This document shows, piece after piece, positions 1 to 8,179 of a stretch of DNA of 18,462 nt; position 1 is the first letter of the stretch, and every line of letters starts with the position of its first letter. The DNA is from Actinomycetes bacterium (GTDB lineage: Bacteria; Actinomycetota; Acidimicrobiia; Acidimicrobiales; RAAP-2), in assembly GCA_021777285.1 (NCBI GenBank), contig JAJYDR010000034.1, positions 1 to 18,462 on the forward strand. The letters are read 5' to 3'. Under the pieces are notes generated by a model. It was not told the origin of the DNA and did no database searches. It saw only the letters and a list, made by a program, of their open reading frames with translations. A program made the position numbers and the translations under genes.

Positions 1-483
1 CAGTTCGTGCCCTCCCCGGCGATTAACGGCTACTCGCTCGACCTCATGCGCCGAGACCCCGGCGAGCACCCCAACGGGCTCATCGACTACGCCCTGTGCT
101 CGACGATCGAGCACCTGCGCGGCCGTGAGGCCCGTGGGCTCAGCCTCAACTTCGCGGCCTTCCGCTCGGTGCTCGACGGCGAGCGCGGCGAGGGGACCTT
201 CACCCGCGTCGAGCGCTGGGCGCTGAAACGCCTCTCGGGGGTGCTGCCGATCGAGTCGCTCTGGCAGTTCAACGCGAAGTACTACCCGGCCTGGCTCCCG
301 CGCTACCTCGTCTACCCCGCCGCCGAGAGCTTCGTGCCGGTGGTCGCGGCCACCTTTCGCGCCGAGTCGCTCACCGAGATACCGGTGCTCGGCCGGTTCC
401 TCACCCACGACCCCGCGAACCGTCCGGGCACCGTCGTGCCCGAGGAGGTCCTCGAAGCTGCCGAACGCGCCAGGCGGCCCTAA
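1..483 (+). CDS. Lysyl-phosphatidylglycerol synthetase-like protein (DUF2156), C-terminal part
   Basis: The reading frame is already open at base 1 and ends at TAA 481-483, so only the last 160 codons are present and the start lies outside the window. The visible part matches the C-terminal acyltransferase-like domain of MprF/LysX proteins: 'LMRRDPGEHPNG' is followed by 'LSLNFAAFRS' and later by 'FNAKYYPAWLPRYLVYP', motifs typical of the domain that transfers lysine from Lys-tRNA to phosphatidylglycerol at the membrane. Family members alter membrane charge and tolerance to cationic peptides. Whether a transmembrane flippase part or a LysRS domain is fused upstream cannot be seen. Its stop overlaps the stop of the convergent rhamnulokinase gene (480-483), and no terminator hairpin is visible between them. 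Family assignment is solid; substrate is inferred. Confidence 0.85.
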   Translation, partial: QFVPSPAINGYSLDLMRRDPGEHPNGLIDYALCSTIEHLRGREARGLSLNFAAFRSVLDGERGEGTFTRVERWALKRLSGVLPIESLWQFNAKYYPAWLPRYLVYPAAESFVPVVAATFRAESLTEIPVLGRFLTHDPANRPGTVVPEEVLEAAERARRP

Positions 484-1928
484 CGGCGCCAGGCGTCGTA
501 GCGAGCCGCCATCGCGGGATCGGGCGTGTAGGTCACGAGCGACTCATGCGCTCGCACGAAGTGGCGAAGCGACCAACGATCGCCCTGCAGCACGGCCATC
601 TCGCGCGCCTGGACCAATACGTTGCCGATGGCTGCGGCCTCCACCGGGCCTGCGACGACAGGTACGCCACACGCATTCGCCGTGAGCTGGCAGAGTAAGC
701 GATTCTGCGAGCCTCCCCCGACGATGTGGATCCGCTCGACGTTAACGGCGGCCAGCGCCGAGGCTCGCTCGACCGACTCGCGATACGCGATGGCCAAACT
801 GTCCAGACAGCACCGGACGAACTGGGCGGGCGTCGACGGCGCGGGCTGTTGGGTCTCGCGGCAGAGGACCTCGATAGTGGCCGGCATGTCGCTTGGGGCG
901 AGCAGTCGTTGGTCGTCCATGTCGATGACCGACCGCAGCGGCGTCTCGACGGCGCTCGCGGCGACGAGCTCGGAGATGTCGTAGTCGTGCCCGGCCCGTC
1001 GCCACGCGCGCAGACACTCCTGGAGCACCCACAAGCCCATGACGTTGTGCAGGAACCTGAAGGTCCCGTCGATACCGCGTTCGTTGGTGAACGTCGCGGC
1101 GAATGCCTCCTCGCTCAAGACCGGCCGCTCGAGTTCGACGCCCACCAACGACCAGGTGCCGCTCGAGATAAAGGCGAAACCATCGGTGGAGGCGGGCACC
1201 GCGACAACGGCCGAGGCTGTGTCGTGGGACGCGACGTTTATGACCATCGGTGAGCTCGACAGTCCCGTCCAGGACGCCACCGAGGCCCGCACGGGTGCGA
1301 GACGGTGCCCGGGTGCGACCAGCGGACCGAGCAGGCCGGTATCGGCCCCGACAAGCGCCACGAGATCCTCGTCCCAACGCCCATCGATTCCGAGCAGCTG
1401 GGTCGTGGACGCGTTGGTCAACTCGCTCGCGATCGCACCGCAAAGGAAGTAGTTGATCAGGTCGGGGATGAGCAGCAGCGCGGCAGCCCGTTGGATCCGC
1501 CCCGAACCGCGCTCGGCCGCGACCTGGTAGATCGTGTTGAACGTGTGGGTCGCGATGCCGGTCCTCGCGAACCGCTCGCGAGGCGGGGACACCGTGTCGA
1601 CGTCGTGCAGAATCCTGCCCGTGCGCCCGTCGCGGTATGAGACGGGGTTCGCCATCAGCGACCCATCCTCATCGAGCAGTCCATAGTCGACAGCCCAGGC
1701 GTCGACACCGACGGCCGTTACCTCGGCGTCCGCGCCCGCGACGGCCAGTCCGTCGAGCACACCCGCGATGAGATGGAGCACATCCCAATAGAGCGTGTCA
1801 CCCACCGGGACGACACCGTTGGTGAAGCGCGACGTCTCACGAAACGACCACGAATCGGGCGCGATATCAGCGCTGAAGACGCGGCCACTCGAGGCACCCA
1901 GGTCTACCGCAACGAGACGGGCTCGCAC
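480..1928 (-). CDS. rhaB: Rhamnulokinase
   Basis: FGGY-family sugar kinase, 482 residues from the chosen start (E. coli RhaB is about 489). It phosphorylates L-rhamnulose to L-rhamnulose 1-phosphate with ATP in the cytoplasm. The N-terminal phosphate loop reads 'VAVDLGASSGRV' (about residues 6-17). The catalytic-base motif 'SHDTASAV' places Asp at residue 236, and the C-terminal nucleotide-binding segment has 'HIVGGGSQNRLLCQLTANA'; all are characteristic of RhaB rather than xylulo- or glycerol kinases. The frame extends to an ATG at 2039, but that would overlap the upstream gene by over 100 nt and add an arginine-rich, non-family leader. GTG at 1928, two bases after the upstream TGA, starts two codons before 'RLVAVDLG' and is preferred; CTG at 1934 is a weaker alternative. 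It is the last gene of the catabolic operon, tail-to-tail with the gene at 1-483. Confidence 0.93.
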   Translation of the reverse strand: MRARLVAVDLGASSGRVFSADIAPDSWSFRETSRFTNGVVPVGDTLYWDVLHLIAGVLDGLAVAGADAEVTAVGVDAWAVDYGLLDEDGSLMANPVSYRDGRTGRILHDVDTVSPPRERFARTGIATHTFNTIYQVAAERGSGRIQRAAALLLIPDLINYFLCGAIASELTNASTTQLLGIDGRWDEDLVALVGADTGLLGPLVAPGHRLAPVRASVASWTGLSSSPMVINVASHDTASAVVAVPASTDGFAFISSGTWSLVGVELERPVLSEEAFAATFTNERGIDGTFRFLHNVMGLWVLQECLRAWRRAGHDYDISELVAASAVETPLRSVIDMDDQRLLAPSDMPATIEVLCRETQQPAPSTPAQFVRCCLDSLAIAYRESVERASALAAVNVERIHIVGGGSQNRLLCQLTANACGVPVVAGPVEAAAIGNVLVQAREMAVLQGDRWSLRHFVRAHESLVTYTPDPAMAARYDAWRR

Positions 1929-1930
1929 GA

Positions 1931-3358
1931 TCAGACAACGACGAACTCGACGCCGAGCAGGTCTGACACCGCTCGCAACTCGTCTATCCGATTCCCCACC
2001 CCGAGCGCCCAGTGGTGCGCGACCGCGGTCGCCGCCCAATCGTCACACCACTCACCGGGGTCTCGCCCGAAGTCGACACGTGAGGTCGTGTTACCGATTG
2101 CGAGCAGGGGCCCCGCTACCACCCGGCCTTCGGACGCGACGAACCGGAACCGTCCGTCTCGCATCTGGGTCACGCCGAAGACGGTGACGTCACCGTGGGC
2201 CACGTCGAACTCGACGGACACCCCGTGTCCGCGTTTGCCGTGGAACACGCCCAGCCCGCGAAGCAGCGGCCGACGTTCGCTGATCGCGAGGTGGGCTGGG
2301 CCATCGTGGCCCATCTCGACCACCCCGTCGCGGAAGTTGAGTGCCTGCAGCTCAGTGAACGAGCCACCCGCGCCGAGGCGGTCCATGATCAACATGGCGA
2401 GCGACGTGCGCAACTCGTACTCCCCACAGACCGGAATGTGTCGAGCCGTCAGCATCGAGGCTCCGAGGATCATCCCCGCGGCGATCCGCTCGTGGATCTC
2501 GTCGTCGAGGCCCCGATGGTAGTAGGCGAGGGAGTCCAATTCGAAGTCTTCAACGAGTCGATCGAGTCCCACCGCGACGCGAACCGCCCAATCAAGCTCG
2601 TCGGACTCCACCGATCGATCGAGCTCGAACATGTCCTTCACCGTCGCGCGCACATTGCCCACATCGACGTCCGACACGGCTTCGACGCGCACGCGAAGAT
2701 CGTCGAACTCGAGGACCTCAACATGGCCGCCGAACTGCGCGCTCACCATGGTCAAGTCCGTCGAGACGTCAAGCATGCCTGGGTAAAGGTGACCCATCAA
2801 ACCGTGGCGCCCGTGGCGTAGGGCCCGCGCGACACCGGCCGCCGAGACCCAACGCTCGATGCGGTCCCACGCCCGATCGTCGCCGAGGTAACCCGAGACC
2901 GATCGGAACGCAACGCCCACGCGCTCGAAGGCGTTGGCGACTTCGGGTAGCGGGCACGCACCGCAATAGGCGAGCCACTGGCCAGTATCGAAGGTCGCGT
3001 GGTCCATCGCCTCGGTGGGCTGGAGGTTCAAAAGGAGCACGTCAGCCTTGGTCCGCTGCGCGATTGGCACGACCATAGAGGCCGTCATGTAGGTCGTGAG
3101 GAACAACACAATAAGGTCGCAGTCCGCCACCCGGAGGCGTTCGGCCGCCTCGGCCGCCTCGACGGCGTCCGAGATGAACCCGACGTCCACGACCGCGACG
3201 TCGAATCCGCTCAGTCGACTCGCCACTTCGCGTGCCGAGTCTTGCAGCACGTCAAGTAGTCCCGGGAATTGCGGCCAATACGTTCCCAACCCGCCGGCGA
3301 CGAGACCGATCGTCGCTCGACGACCTCGGTGCTGCACCGGCGCCGCCACCGCGCTCAC
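1931..3358 (-). CDS. L-arabinose/L-fucose isomerase-family protein, substrate unknown
   Basis: 475-residue protein of the arabinose/fucose isomerase superfamily, which interconverts aldoses and ketoses with a divalent metal. The N-terminus has 'IGLVAGGLGTYWPQFPG' and then 'LIVLFLTTYMTASMV', typical of the first alpha/beta domain of AraA-like proteins. The four metal ligands of E. coli AraA (Glu306, Glu333, His350, His450) have counterparts in order and with similar spacing: Glu313 in 'CGEYELRT', Glu336 in 'SFTEL', His351 in 'GHDG' and His448 or His449 in 'AVAHHWALG'. It therefore looks catalytically competent. ATG at 3358 overlaps the rhaEW stop by four bases (ATGA), and rhaB starts two bases after its stop, so it is tightly coupled within the rhamnose operon. 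A dedicated L-rhamnose isomerase (rhaI) is already present, so this enzyme may act on another 6-deoxy sugar or pentose, or as an accessory epimerase or isomerase. Family is confident, reaction is not. Confidence 0.82.
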   Translation of the reverse strand: MSAVAAPVQHRGRRATIGLVAGGLGTYWPQFPGLLDVLQDSAREVASRLSGFDVAVVDVGFISDAVEAAEAAERLRVADCDLIVLFLTTYMTASMVVPIAQRTKADVLLLNLQPTEAMDHATFDTGQWLAYCGACPLPEVANAFERVGVAFRSVSGYLGDDRAWDRIERWVSAAGVARALRHGRHGLMGHLYPGMLDVSTDLTMVSAQFGGHVEVLEFDDLRVRVEAVSDVDVGNVRATVKDMFELDRSVESDELDWAVRVAVGLDRLVEDFELDSLAYYHRGLDDEIHERIAAGMILGASMLTARHIPVCGEYELRTSLAMLIMDRLGAGGSFTELQALNFRDGVVEMGHDGPAHLAISERRPLLRGLGVFHGKRGHGVSVEFDVAHGDVTVFGVTQMRDGRFRFVASEGRVVAGPLLAIGNTTSRVDFGRDPGEWCDDWAATAVAHHWALGVGNRIDELRAVSDLLGVEFVVV

Positions 3359-5403
3359 CGCAGGAACGCCGCCGCCACGCCAGCGTCGACTGTGATGTGC
3401 AACCCGGTCGTATGGCTGAGCTCTGGACCCGCGAGCACGAAGATTGCGTTCGCCACGTGCTCTGGCAGCACCTCACGCTTGAGCAGCGTGCGTTGCGCGT
3501 AGAACTTCCCCAACTGGTCCTCCTCGACGCCATAGACCGAGGCACGCTGCGCACCCCACCCACCGGCGAAGATACCCGACCCTCGCACGACGCCGTCGGG
3601 GTTCACCCCGTTGACTCGAATACCGTAGGTGCCAAGTTCGGCCGCGAGCAGGCGGACCTGGTGAGCCTGGTCGGCTTTGGTCGAGCCGTACGCGACGTTG
3701 TTCGGCCCTGCGAAGACCGCGTTTTTGCTGACGACGTAGATGATGTCGCCGCCCATTGCCTGGGCCTTCATCACCGACGCGCCCGCCTGGCTGACGAGGA
3801 ACGAACCCCGCGACATCACCTCGTGCTGGCGATCCCAGTCCTCGATCGAGGTGTCGAAGAGACTCTTGGAGATCGAGATGCCCGCGTTGTTGACCACCAG
3901 GTCGATGCCGCCGAAGGCGAGCACCGCCTCGCGGACCGCCCGCGCGACGTCCTCGGGCGAGGAGACGTCGACACTGACCGCGACCGCCTTGTCGGGTCCG
4001 CCGAGCTCGTCGGCCAGCGCCCCCGCGCTCTCATGATTGAGATCGGCGATCACGACGCACGCCCCCTCGGCGACGAAACGGCGCGCGGTCGCCGCGCCAA
4101 TCCCCGATCCGGCACCAGTCACGAAGGCGATGCGCGTCGCGAGCGCCTTAGGAGGAGCCATGCGGCGCAGCTTCTGCTCCTCGAGCTCCCAGTACTCGAT
4201 GCGGAACTTCTCCTCTTCCGAGATGGGCTGGTAGACCGATACCGATTCCGCGCCGCGCATGACGTTGATGGCGTTGACGTAGAACTCGCCAGCGACGCGA
4301 GCGGTCTGCTTGTCGCGACCGAAACTGAACATCCCGACGCCGGGGACGAGCACGATTGCCGGATCGGCACCCCGGATTGCGGGTGACTCCGGCGTTGCGT
4401 AACGCTCGTAGTAGGCGCGGTACTCGTCACGGTATTCGTCGTGAAGCTGTCGAATCCGTAGTTCGAGCTCCTCGAGGGGGGCGTCGCCGGGTAGGTCGAC
4501 GATCAATGGGCGCACCTTCGTACGCAAGAAGTGATCGGGACACGACGTTCCGCGCATCGCCAGCTCAACGAGCCGCTCGCGCGAGACGAAGTCCAACACG
4601 ACGTCATCGTCAGTGTAGTGACCGACTTGGCGTACGTCGGTGCTGGCGAGGCCGCGAAGGAGCGGGAAGAGCTCGGCCGCGCGACGGTAGCGCTGCTCGG
4701 CTGGCAGTGGCGCCCACGCCGGGACGACGTCGCCGAAGGCGTCGGGCCGTCCTCGCTCGGCGAGGAACGCCTCAGCGGTGCGGATGATGTGCAGTGAACG
4801 CTCCTCGCACTCGTGACTCGTGTCACCCCACGCGGTGATCCCGTGCCCGCCGAGCACGCAACCGATGGCCCGTGGGTTGGCGGCCTGAATGGCTGCAATG
4901 TCGAGCCCGAGTTGGAAGCCCGGTCGCCGCCACGGAACCCACACGACGGCGTCGCCGAAACATTCGCGCGTCAGACGCTCGCCGTCGAGCGACGTCGCGA
5001 GCGCGATTCCCGCGTCGGGGTGCAGGTGGTCGACGTTCGCACACTCGACGAGTCCGTGCATCGCGGTGTCGATCGAGGGTGCCGCGCCACCGCGGCCGTG
5101 GAGACAGAAGTCGAATGCGGCGACCATCTCATCCTCGCGTTCGACGCCGGGGTAGACCGCCGCCAGTCGACGCAACCGGTCGAGCCGCAGTACCGCGAGG
5201 CCCGATTCGCTGAGCGTGCCGAGGTCGCCGCCGGAGCCCTTGACCCACATCACCTCGACATCATCACCGCTGGCCGGGTCGACGATCGTGGACTTCGCTG
5301 ACGTGTTGCCGCCCGCGTAGTTGGTATTTCGAGGATCAGCCCCAAGCCGGTGCGAGCGCTCGATCAGATCCGACACGACGGTGCGGGTTTTCGCGGCCTG
5401 CAT
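3355..5403 (-). CDS. rhaEW: Bifunctional L-rhamnulose-1-phosphate aldolase / L-lactaldehyde dehydrogenase
   Basis: 682-residue fusion. The N-terminal half is a class II (zinc) aldolase: 'DHLHPDAG' supplies His126 and His128, and 'GGHGITAWGD' supplies His187. It splits L-rhamnulose 1-phosphate into dihydroxyacetone phosphate and L-lactaldehyde. The C-terminal half (about residue 420 on) is a short-chain dehydrogenase: NAD-binding 'TGAGSGIG' at 429-436, 'NNAG' at 505-508, a candidate catalytic Ser559 and YxxxK (Tyr572, Lys576). It is expected to oxidise lactaldehyde to L-lactate with NAD+. This architecture is known as RhaEW in rhamnose clusters of several phyla. ATG at 5403 overlaps the rhaI stop by one base (TGATG) and has a G-rich stretch a few bases upstream; GTG at 5406 and ATG at 5415 are alternatives. 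The 3' end overlaps the next gene by four bases. Its product L-lactate links it to the lut genes transcribed the other way. Confidence 0.92.
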   Translation of the reverse strand: MQAAKTRTVVSDLIERSHRLGADPRNTNYAGGNTSAKSTIVDPASGDDVEVMWVKGSGGDLGTLSESGLAVLRLDRLRRLAAVYPGVEREDEMVAAFDFCLHGRGGAAPSIDTAMHGLVECANVDHLHPDAGIALATSLDGERLTRECFGDAVVWVPWRRPGFQLGLDIAAIQAANPRAIGCVLGGHGITAWGDTSHECEERSLHIIRTAEAFLAERGRPDAFGDVVPAWAPLPAEQRYRRAAELFPLLRGLASTDVRQVGHYTDDDVVLDFVSRERLVELAMRGTSCPDHFLRTKVRPLIVDLPGDAPLEELELRIRQLHDEYRDEYRAYYERYATPESPAIRGADPAIVLVPGVGMFSFGRDKQTARVAGEFYVNAINVMRGAESVSVYQPISEEEKFRIEYWELEEQKLRRMAPPKALATRIAFVTGAGSGIGAATARRFVAEGACVVIADLNHESAGALADELGGPDKAVAVSVDVSSPEDVARAVREAVLAFGGIDLVVNNAGISISKSLFDTSIEDWDRQHEVMSRGSFLVSQAGASVMKAQAMGGDIIYVVSKNAVFAGPNNVAYGSTKADQAHQVRLLAAELGTYGIRVNGVNPDGVVRGSGIFAGGWGAQRASVYGVEEDQLGKFYAQRTLLKREVLPEHVANAIFVLAGPELSHTTGLHITVDAGVAAAFLR

Positions 5404-6569
5404 CACGCACCCCATCCGGCGCCGGCGCCCGAGAGGCGCTCTGACTCGATACGTTGCTGGTATCCCGATCGCAAATACGCTCCAATCGGGTCGGGGTCGA
5501 GCCCCATGTCCTGGCGGACTTCTGCGAGGAGCGGGCGGACGTCGGTGTTGTACGCGTCCATCAGCACGCCGTGCGCGGCGAGTACGTCACCGTCGGCCTG
5601 GGCGCGAGCCAGCGCTTCGCGGTCCACGAGCAACGCCTTGGCCGCAGCCTCTTGCACGTTCATAACCGAACGGATCTGCCCGGGGATCTTCGCCTCGATG
5701 TTGTGGCACTGATCGAGCATGAAAGCGACCGACGACGTCTCGCGGTGGGCGCCGAAGGCGACGATCTCGTTCATGATTCGAAACAGTTGGAAGGGGTCCG
5801 CCGCGCCGACCATGAGGTCGTCGTCGGCGTAGAACCGGCTGTTGAAGTGGAAGCCGCCCAGTCGACTGATCCGTAGCAGCCCCGCCACGATGAACTCGAT
5901 GTTGGTGCCCGGTGCGTGATGACCCGTGTCGACGAGCACGTGGGCCCGGTCACCGAGGGCCAGGCAGTGCACCAGCGACGTTCCCCAGTCGGGGATGTCC
6001 ATGGTGTAAAAGGACGGCTCGAACAGCTTGTACTCCACCAGCATCCGCATGGTCGCTGGCATCGCGTCGTACACCTGGCGCAGGGCGTCAGCGAGTCGGT
6101 CCTGTCGAGCGCGGCTGTCGTCCTGTCCGGGATAGTTCGTGCCGTCGGCGAACCAGAGCGAGAGAATCGTCGAATCCGTCTGGACCGCGACGTCTACGCA
6201 CTCGAGCAGATGTTCGGTGGCTTTGCGACGCACCGCCGGATCGGGGTTGCACACGCTGCCCAGCCGGTACTCCTCCTCCTGGAAAACGTTGGGGTTAATC
6301 GCGCCGATGGAAAGTCCTAACTGCTTGGCGGTCAACTGCAGGTCCGCGTAGTCGTCAACGCGGTCCCACGGGATGTGCAGTGCGACCGAGGGCGCTACGC
6401 CCGTGAAACGATGCACCTGGGCCGCGTCCTCGAGTTTCTCCCACGGGTTGCGCGCCACGCCTGGTTGTGTGAAGACCTTGAACCGGGTTCCCGAGTTCCC
6501 GTAAGCCCACGACGGCGTCTCGATCCTGAGCTGGCGGATTTCGCTCTTGACGTCTAGTTGTTCACTCAT
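5403..6569 (-). CDS. rhaI: L-rhamnose isomerase (Pseudomonas/Rhizobium type)
   Basis: 388-residue TIM-barrel isomerase converting L-rhamnose to L-rhamnulose. The metal site of Pseudomonas stutzeri L-rhamnose isomerase (Glu219, Asp254, His281, Asp327) is reproduced as Glu179 ('LVEYKLFEPSFY'), Asp214 ('LVDTGHHAPGTNIE'), His241 ('GFHFNSRFYADDDL') and Asp286 ('LDQCHN'). Spacings are 35, 27 and 45 residues against 35, 27 and 46. His217 and Asp249, the second-metal or catalytic pair, are also there. The protein is about 40 residues shorter than the P. stutzeri enzyme, but no core motif is missing. The ATG is preceded by a strong ribosome site, AAGGA, six bases upstream, within the 17-nt gap after rhaM. 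The stop overlaps the rhaEW start, so the two are translationally coupled. Confidence 0.93.
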   Translation of the reverse strand: MSEQLDVKSEIRQLRIETPSWAYGNSGTRFKVFTQPGVARNPWEKLEDAAQVHRFTGVAPSVALHIPWDRVDDYADLQLTAKQLGLSIGAINPNVFQEEEYRLGSVCNPDPAVRRKATEHLLECVDVAVQTDSTILSLWFADGTNYPGQDDSRARQDRLADALRQVYDAMPATMRMLVEYKLFEPSFYTMDIPDWGTSLVHCLALGDRAHVLVDTGHHAPGTNIEFIVAGLLRISRLGGFHFNSRFYADDDLMVGAADPFQLFRIMNEIVAFGAHRETSSVAFMLDQCHNIEAKIPGQIRSVMNVQEAAAKALLVDREALARAQADGDVLAAHGVLMDAYNTDVRPLLAEVRQDMGLDPDPIGAYLRSGYQQRIESERLSGAGAGWGA

Positions 6570-6586
6570 AGCTTTCCTTGCACTCC

Positions 6587-6904
6587 TCAGTCGAGGTGAA
6601 ATATCTCACGTAGCGGTCGAATGCTCTCATCTGGTGCAGCGTCGATGTCGGTGAAGAATGCGGACATCGAAGCCTGCCACCTGGCGTTGACGTCGGTCCC
6701 GGCCATCGCCGCCTGTGCGGCGGCGAAGTCATCGGTCTCCAGGTAACCGATCAGGGTCCCATCGGGCTTAACGAACAACGAGTAGTTGCGCCAGCCGGCA
6801 TCGCTGAGCGCGTCGCGCATCTCGGGCCAGACGTTTTCGTGTCGCGACACGTACTCATCGAGTTGTTCGGGCCGAATGTGCAATTCGAAACAGACTCGTT
6901 CCAC
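6587..6904 (-). CDS. rhaM: L-rhamnose mutarotase
   Basis: 105-residue ferredoxin-like-fold protein of the RhaM/RhaU family (E. coli RhaM is 104 residues). It interconverts the alpha and beta anomers of L-rhamnose in the cytoplasm and so speeds supply to the isomerase. The diagnostic run is 'RHENVWPEM' then 'GWRNYSLFVKPDG', with a C-terminal 'REIFHLD' like the 'EVFYLP' end of E. coli RhaM. A GTG at 6910 is possible, but its G is part of the ribosome-binding GGAG (6913-6910). GTG at 6904 lies five bases after GGAG and gives the family-like start 'MERVCFELHIRP', so 6904 is preferred. The gene follows rhaS after an intercistronic hairpin and precedes rhaI by 17 nt. Confidence 0.92.
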   Translation of the reverse strand: MERVCFELHIRPEQLDEYVSRHENVWPEMRDALSDAGWRNYSLFVKPDGTLIGYLETDDFAAAQAAMAGTDVNARWQASMSAFFTDIDAAPDESIRPLREIFHLD

Positions 6905-6930
6905 CGTCACTCCAGTTCATCGAATTAGTC

Positions 6931-6967
6931 GTGCTGCGGGGCGCTGATACGAGCCACCCCGCAGCAC
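6931..6967 (-). promoter_or_regulatory. Intercistronic inverted repeat between rhaS and rhaM
   Basis: A perfect 11-bp inverted repeat: GTGCTGCGGGG (6931-6941) and CCCCGCAGCAC (6957-6967), separated by 15 nt. The RNA would form a GC-rich hairpin just after the rhaS stop and about 26 nt before the rhaM start. There is no U-tract after it on the minus strand, so it is not a classical intrinsic terminator. Hairpins in this place often protect the upstream binding-protein mRNA from 3' exonucleases or cause partial termination, giving more binding protein than downstream enzymes; that role is inferred. Confidence 0.75.
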
Positions 6968-6989
6968 GCGGTCAGGGAGGGACCGATTC

Positions 6990-8060
6990 CTAGAAGTTGA
7001 ACTTGCCGACGTTCGCCTTGGTGAAGACGTACGGCGCACCAAGCGTGACCATGTTCGACGGGTCCGTCGAGCCCTTGGTCGGCCCGGTGATCTTCCACGA
7101 CTTCGCCTCGGTGAGCTGCTTGGCCTTGACCGGAATCCGGAACGACTGGCCGACCTTGTTCACCACGACGCCCGACGCGAGGTCCATGGCCGCGAAGCCC
7201 GCGAGGTAGCCGAGGTCGTAGGGGTTCCAGAGTTCGAAGGCCTTCACGTTCGCGTCACCGGTGTAGGGCTTCATCTGGGACGGCAGTCCGAGTCCCGTCA
7301 GAATGATGTGCTTGTACTGGGAGTGGGTCGACAGGTACTGGGCGGCCGTCGAAATTCCCACCGTGGTCGGCGAGATGATACCGGCGAGCTTCGGGTACTT
7401 GGCGAGCAATCCCTGCAGTACCGTCAGTGCGGTCGTCGGGTCGTCGTTGCCGTACACCGTCGAGACGAGCTTCATCTTCGGGAACTTCTTCAGCTCCACC
7501 TTCATGTATTGGATCCACGCGTTCTGGTTCGTCGCGGTGGCCGCGGCTGACAGAATCGCAATCTGGCCCTTCTGGTGGATCTCACGGGCGAGCAATGAGA
7601 CTTCGGACGCACCGATGGTCGCCGTATTGGCCTGATTGATGAAGAGGTTGTGCGCGCAGTAGTTGTCCGAGTCGAACCCGACGATCTTGATGCCCGCGGC
7701 GTACGCCTTGGCCAGCGTCGGGCACAGTGCGGACGGGTCGTTCGCTGCAATCACGATCGCCTTGGCCTTGGCGGCGATCGCCGCCTGGATCGCCGGCTCC
7801 TGGGCTGCGGCGGTGTCGACGGTCCCTGAGTTGACCACGCCTGTCCAACCCTGGGTCGCCAGTGCGGCCTTCACCCCATTGTCCGCAATCACCTCGTACG
7901 GATTCGTTGTGTCCTTGGGAATGATGTACACGACGCCCTTGGCCGCGATCTTTCCCGACGCACCTGCCGGCACGCTGGCCAGCCCACCGACGAGACTGAG
8001 GATCGAGGCCGCGACGATGAGTCGCTGCGATGTCCCCCGCTTACTTGAACCGAACTTCAT
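6990..8060 (-). CDS. rhaS: Sugar ABC transporter substrate-binding protein, probably for L-rhamnose
   Basis: 356-residue type I periplasmic-binding protein of the ribose/autoinducer-2/rhamnose class (Peripla_BP_4-like). It carries an N-terminal Sec signal: basic start 'MKFGSSKRGTSQR', a hydrophobic core 'LIVAASILSLVGGLA' and a small-residue site near 'PAGASG'. The mature start 'GVVYIIPKDTTNPYEVIADNG' and later 'AAKAKAIVIAANDPSALCPTL' are typical of the first lobe. No lipobox cysteine follows the signal, unlike most binding proteins of Gram-positive bacteria. The frame runs to 8207, but ATG 8060 has a strong AAGGGGG ribosome site and begins the signal peptide. Rhamnose specificity is inferred from context: it lies next to mutarotase and isomerase genes, and the gene set resembles the Rhizobium rhaSTPQ-U-K cluster. 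It sits after the permeases with its own 143-nt upstream region. Confidence 0.88.
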   Translation of the reverse strand: MKFGSSKRGTSQRLIVAASILSLVGGLASVPAGASGKIAAKGVVYIIPKDTTNPYEVIADNGVKAALATQGWTGVVNSGTVDTAAAQEPAIQAAIAAKAKAIVIAANDPSALCPTLAKAYAAGIKIVGFDSDNYCAHNLFINQANTATIGASEVSLLAREIHQKGQIAILSAAATATNQNAWIQYMKVELKKFPKMKLVSTVYGNDDPTTALTVLQGLLAKYPKLAGIISPTTVGISTAAQYLSTHSQYKHIILTGLGLPSQMKPYTGDANVKAFELWNPYDLGYLAGFAAMDLASGVVVNKVGQSFRIPVKAKQLTEAKSWKITGPTKGSTDPSNMVTLGAPYVFTKANVGKFNF

Positions 8061-8130
8061 GTTCCCCCTTACATCTTTTGTGGTTGTTGGAACTGCGCAG
8101 CGTCGAAACGATCTCCCGACGGTCGATGCT

Positions 8131-8179
8131 TCACAGAAATTATCACAGAATGTCACAAGTTGTGCATCAGAATGTGACA
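8131..8179 (-). promoter_or_regulatory. Promoter candidate and TGTGA-box operator upstream of rhaS
   Basis: On the minus strand TGTGA boxes occur as TTGTGACATT, TCTGTGATAA and TCTGTGAAG, with starts 10 and 12 bp apart (plus-strand TCACA at 8153, 8143 and 8131). A further inverted copy, TGTGACA, lies at 8173-8179 on the plus strand. A possible promoter within them is TGCACA (minus strand, 8166-8161), a 16-nt spacer, then GATAAT (8144-8139), which leaves a leader of about 70 nt before rhaS. Overlap of boxes and promoter would suit repression by the DeoR-type regulator at 14869-15630. The -35 is weak (4 of 6). Nothing else is seen in the 143-nt gap 8061-8203. Confidence 0.5.

Noticed and set aside
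1929..2039. Upstream ATG at 2039 for rhaB
   Set aside because: Would overlap the preceding gene by over 100 nt and adds an Arg-rich leader foreign to rhamnulokinases.
3232..4386. Long plus-strand open frame (384 codons) opposite rhaEW
   Set aside because: Low-complexity Arg/Asp/His-rich translation, antisense to a gene with clear aldolase and dehydrogenase motifs; typical shadow frame in GC-rich DNA.
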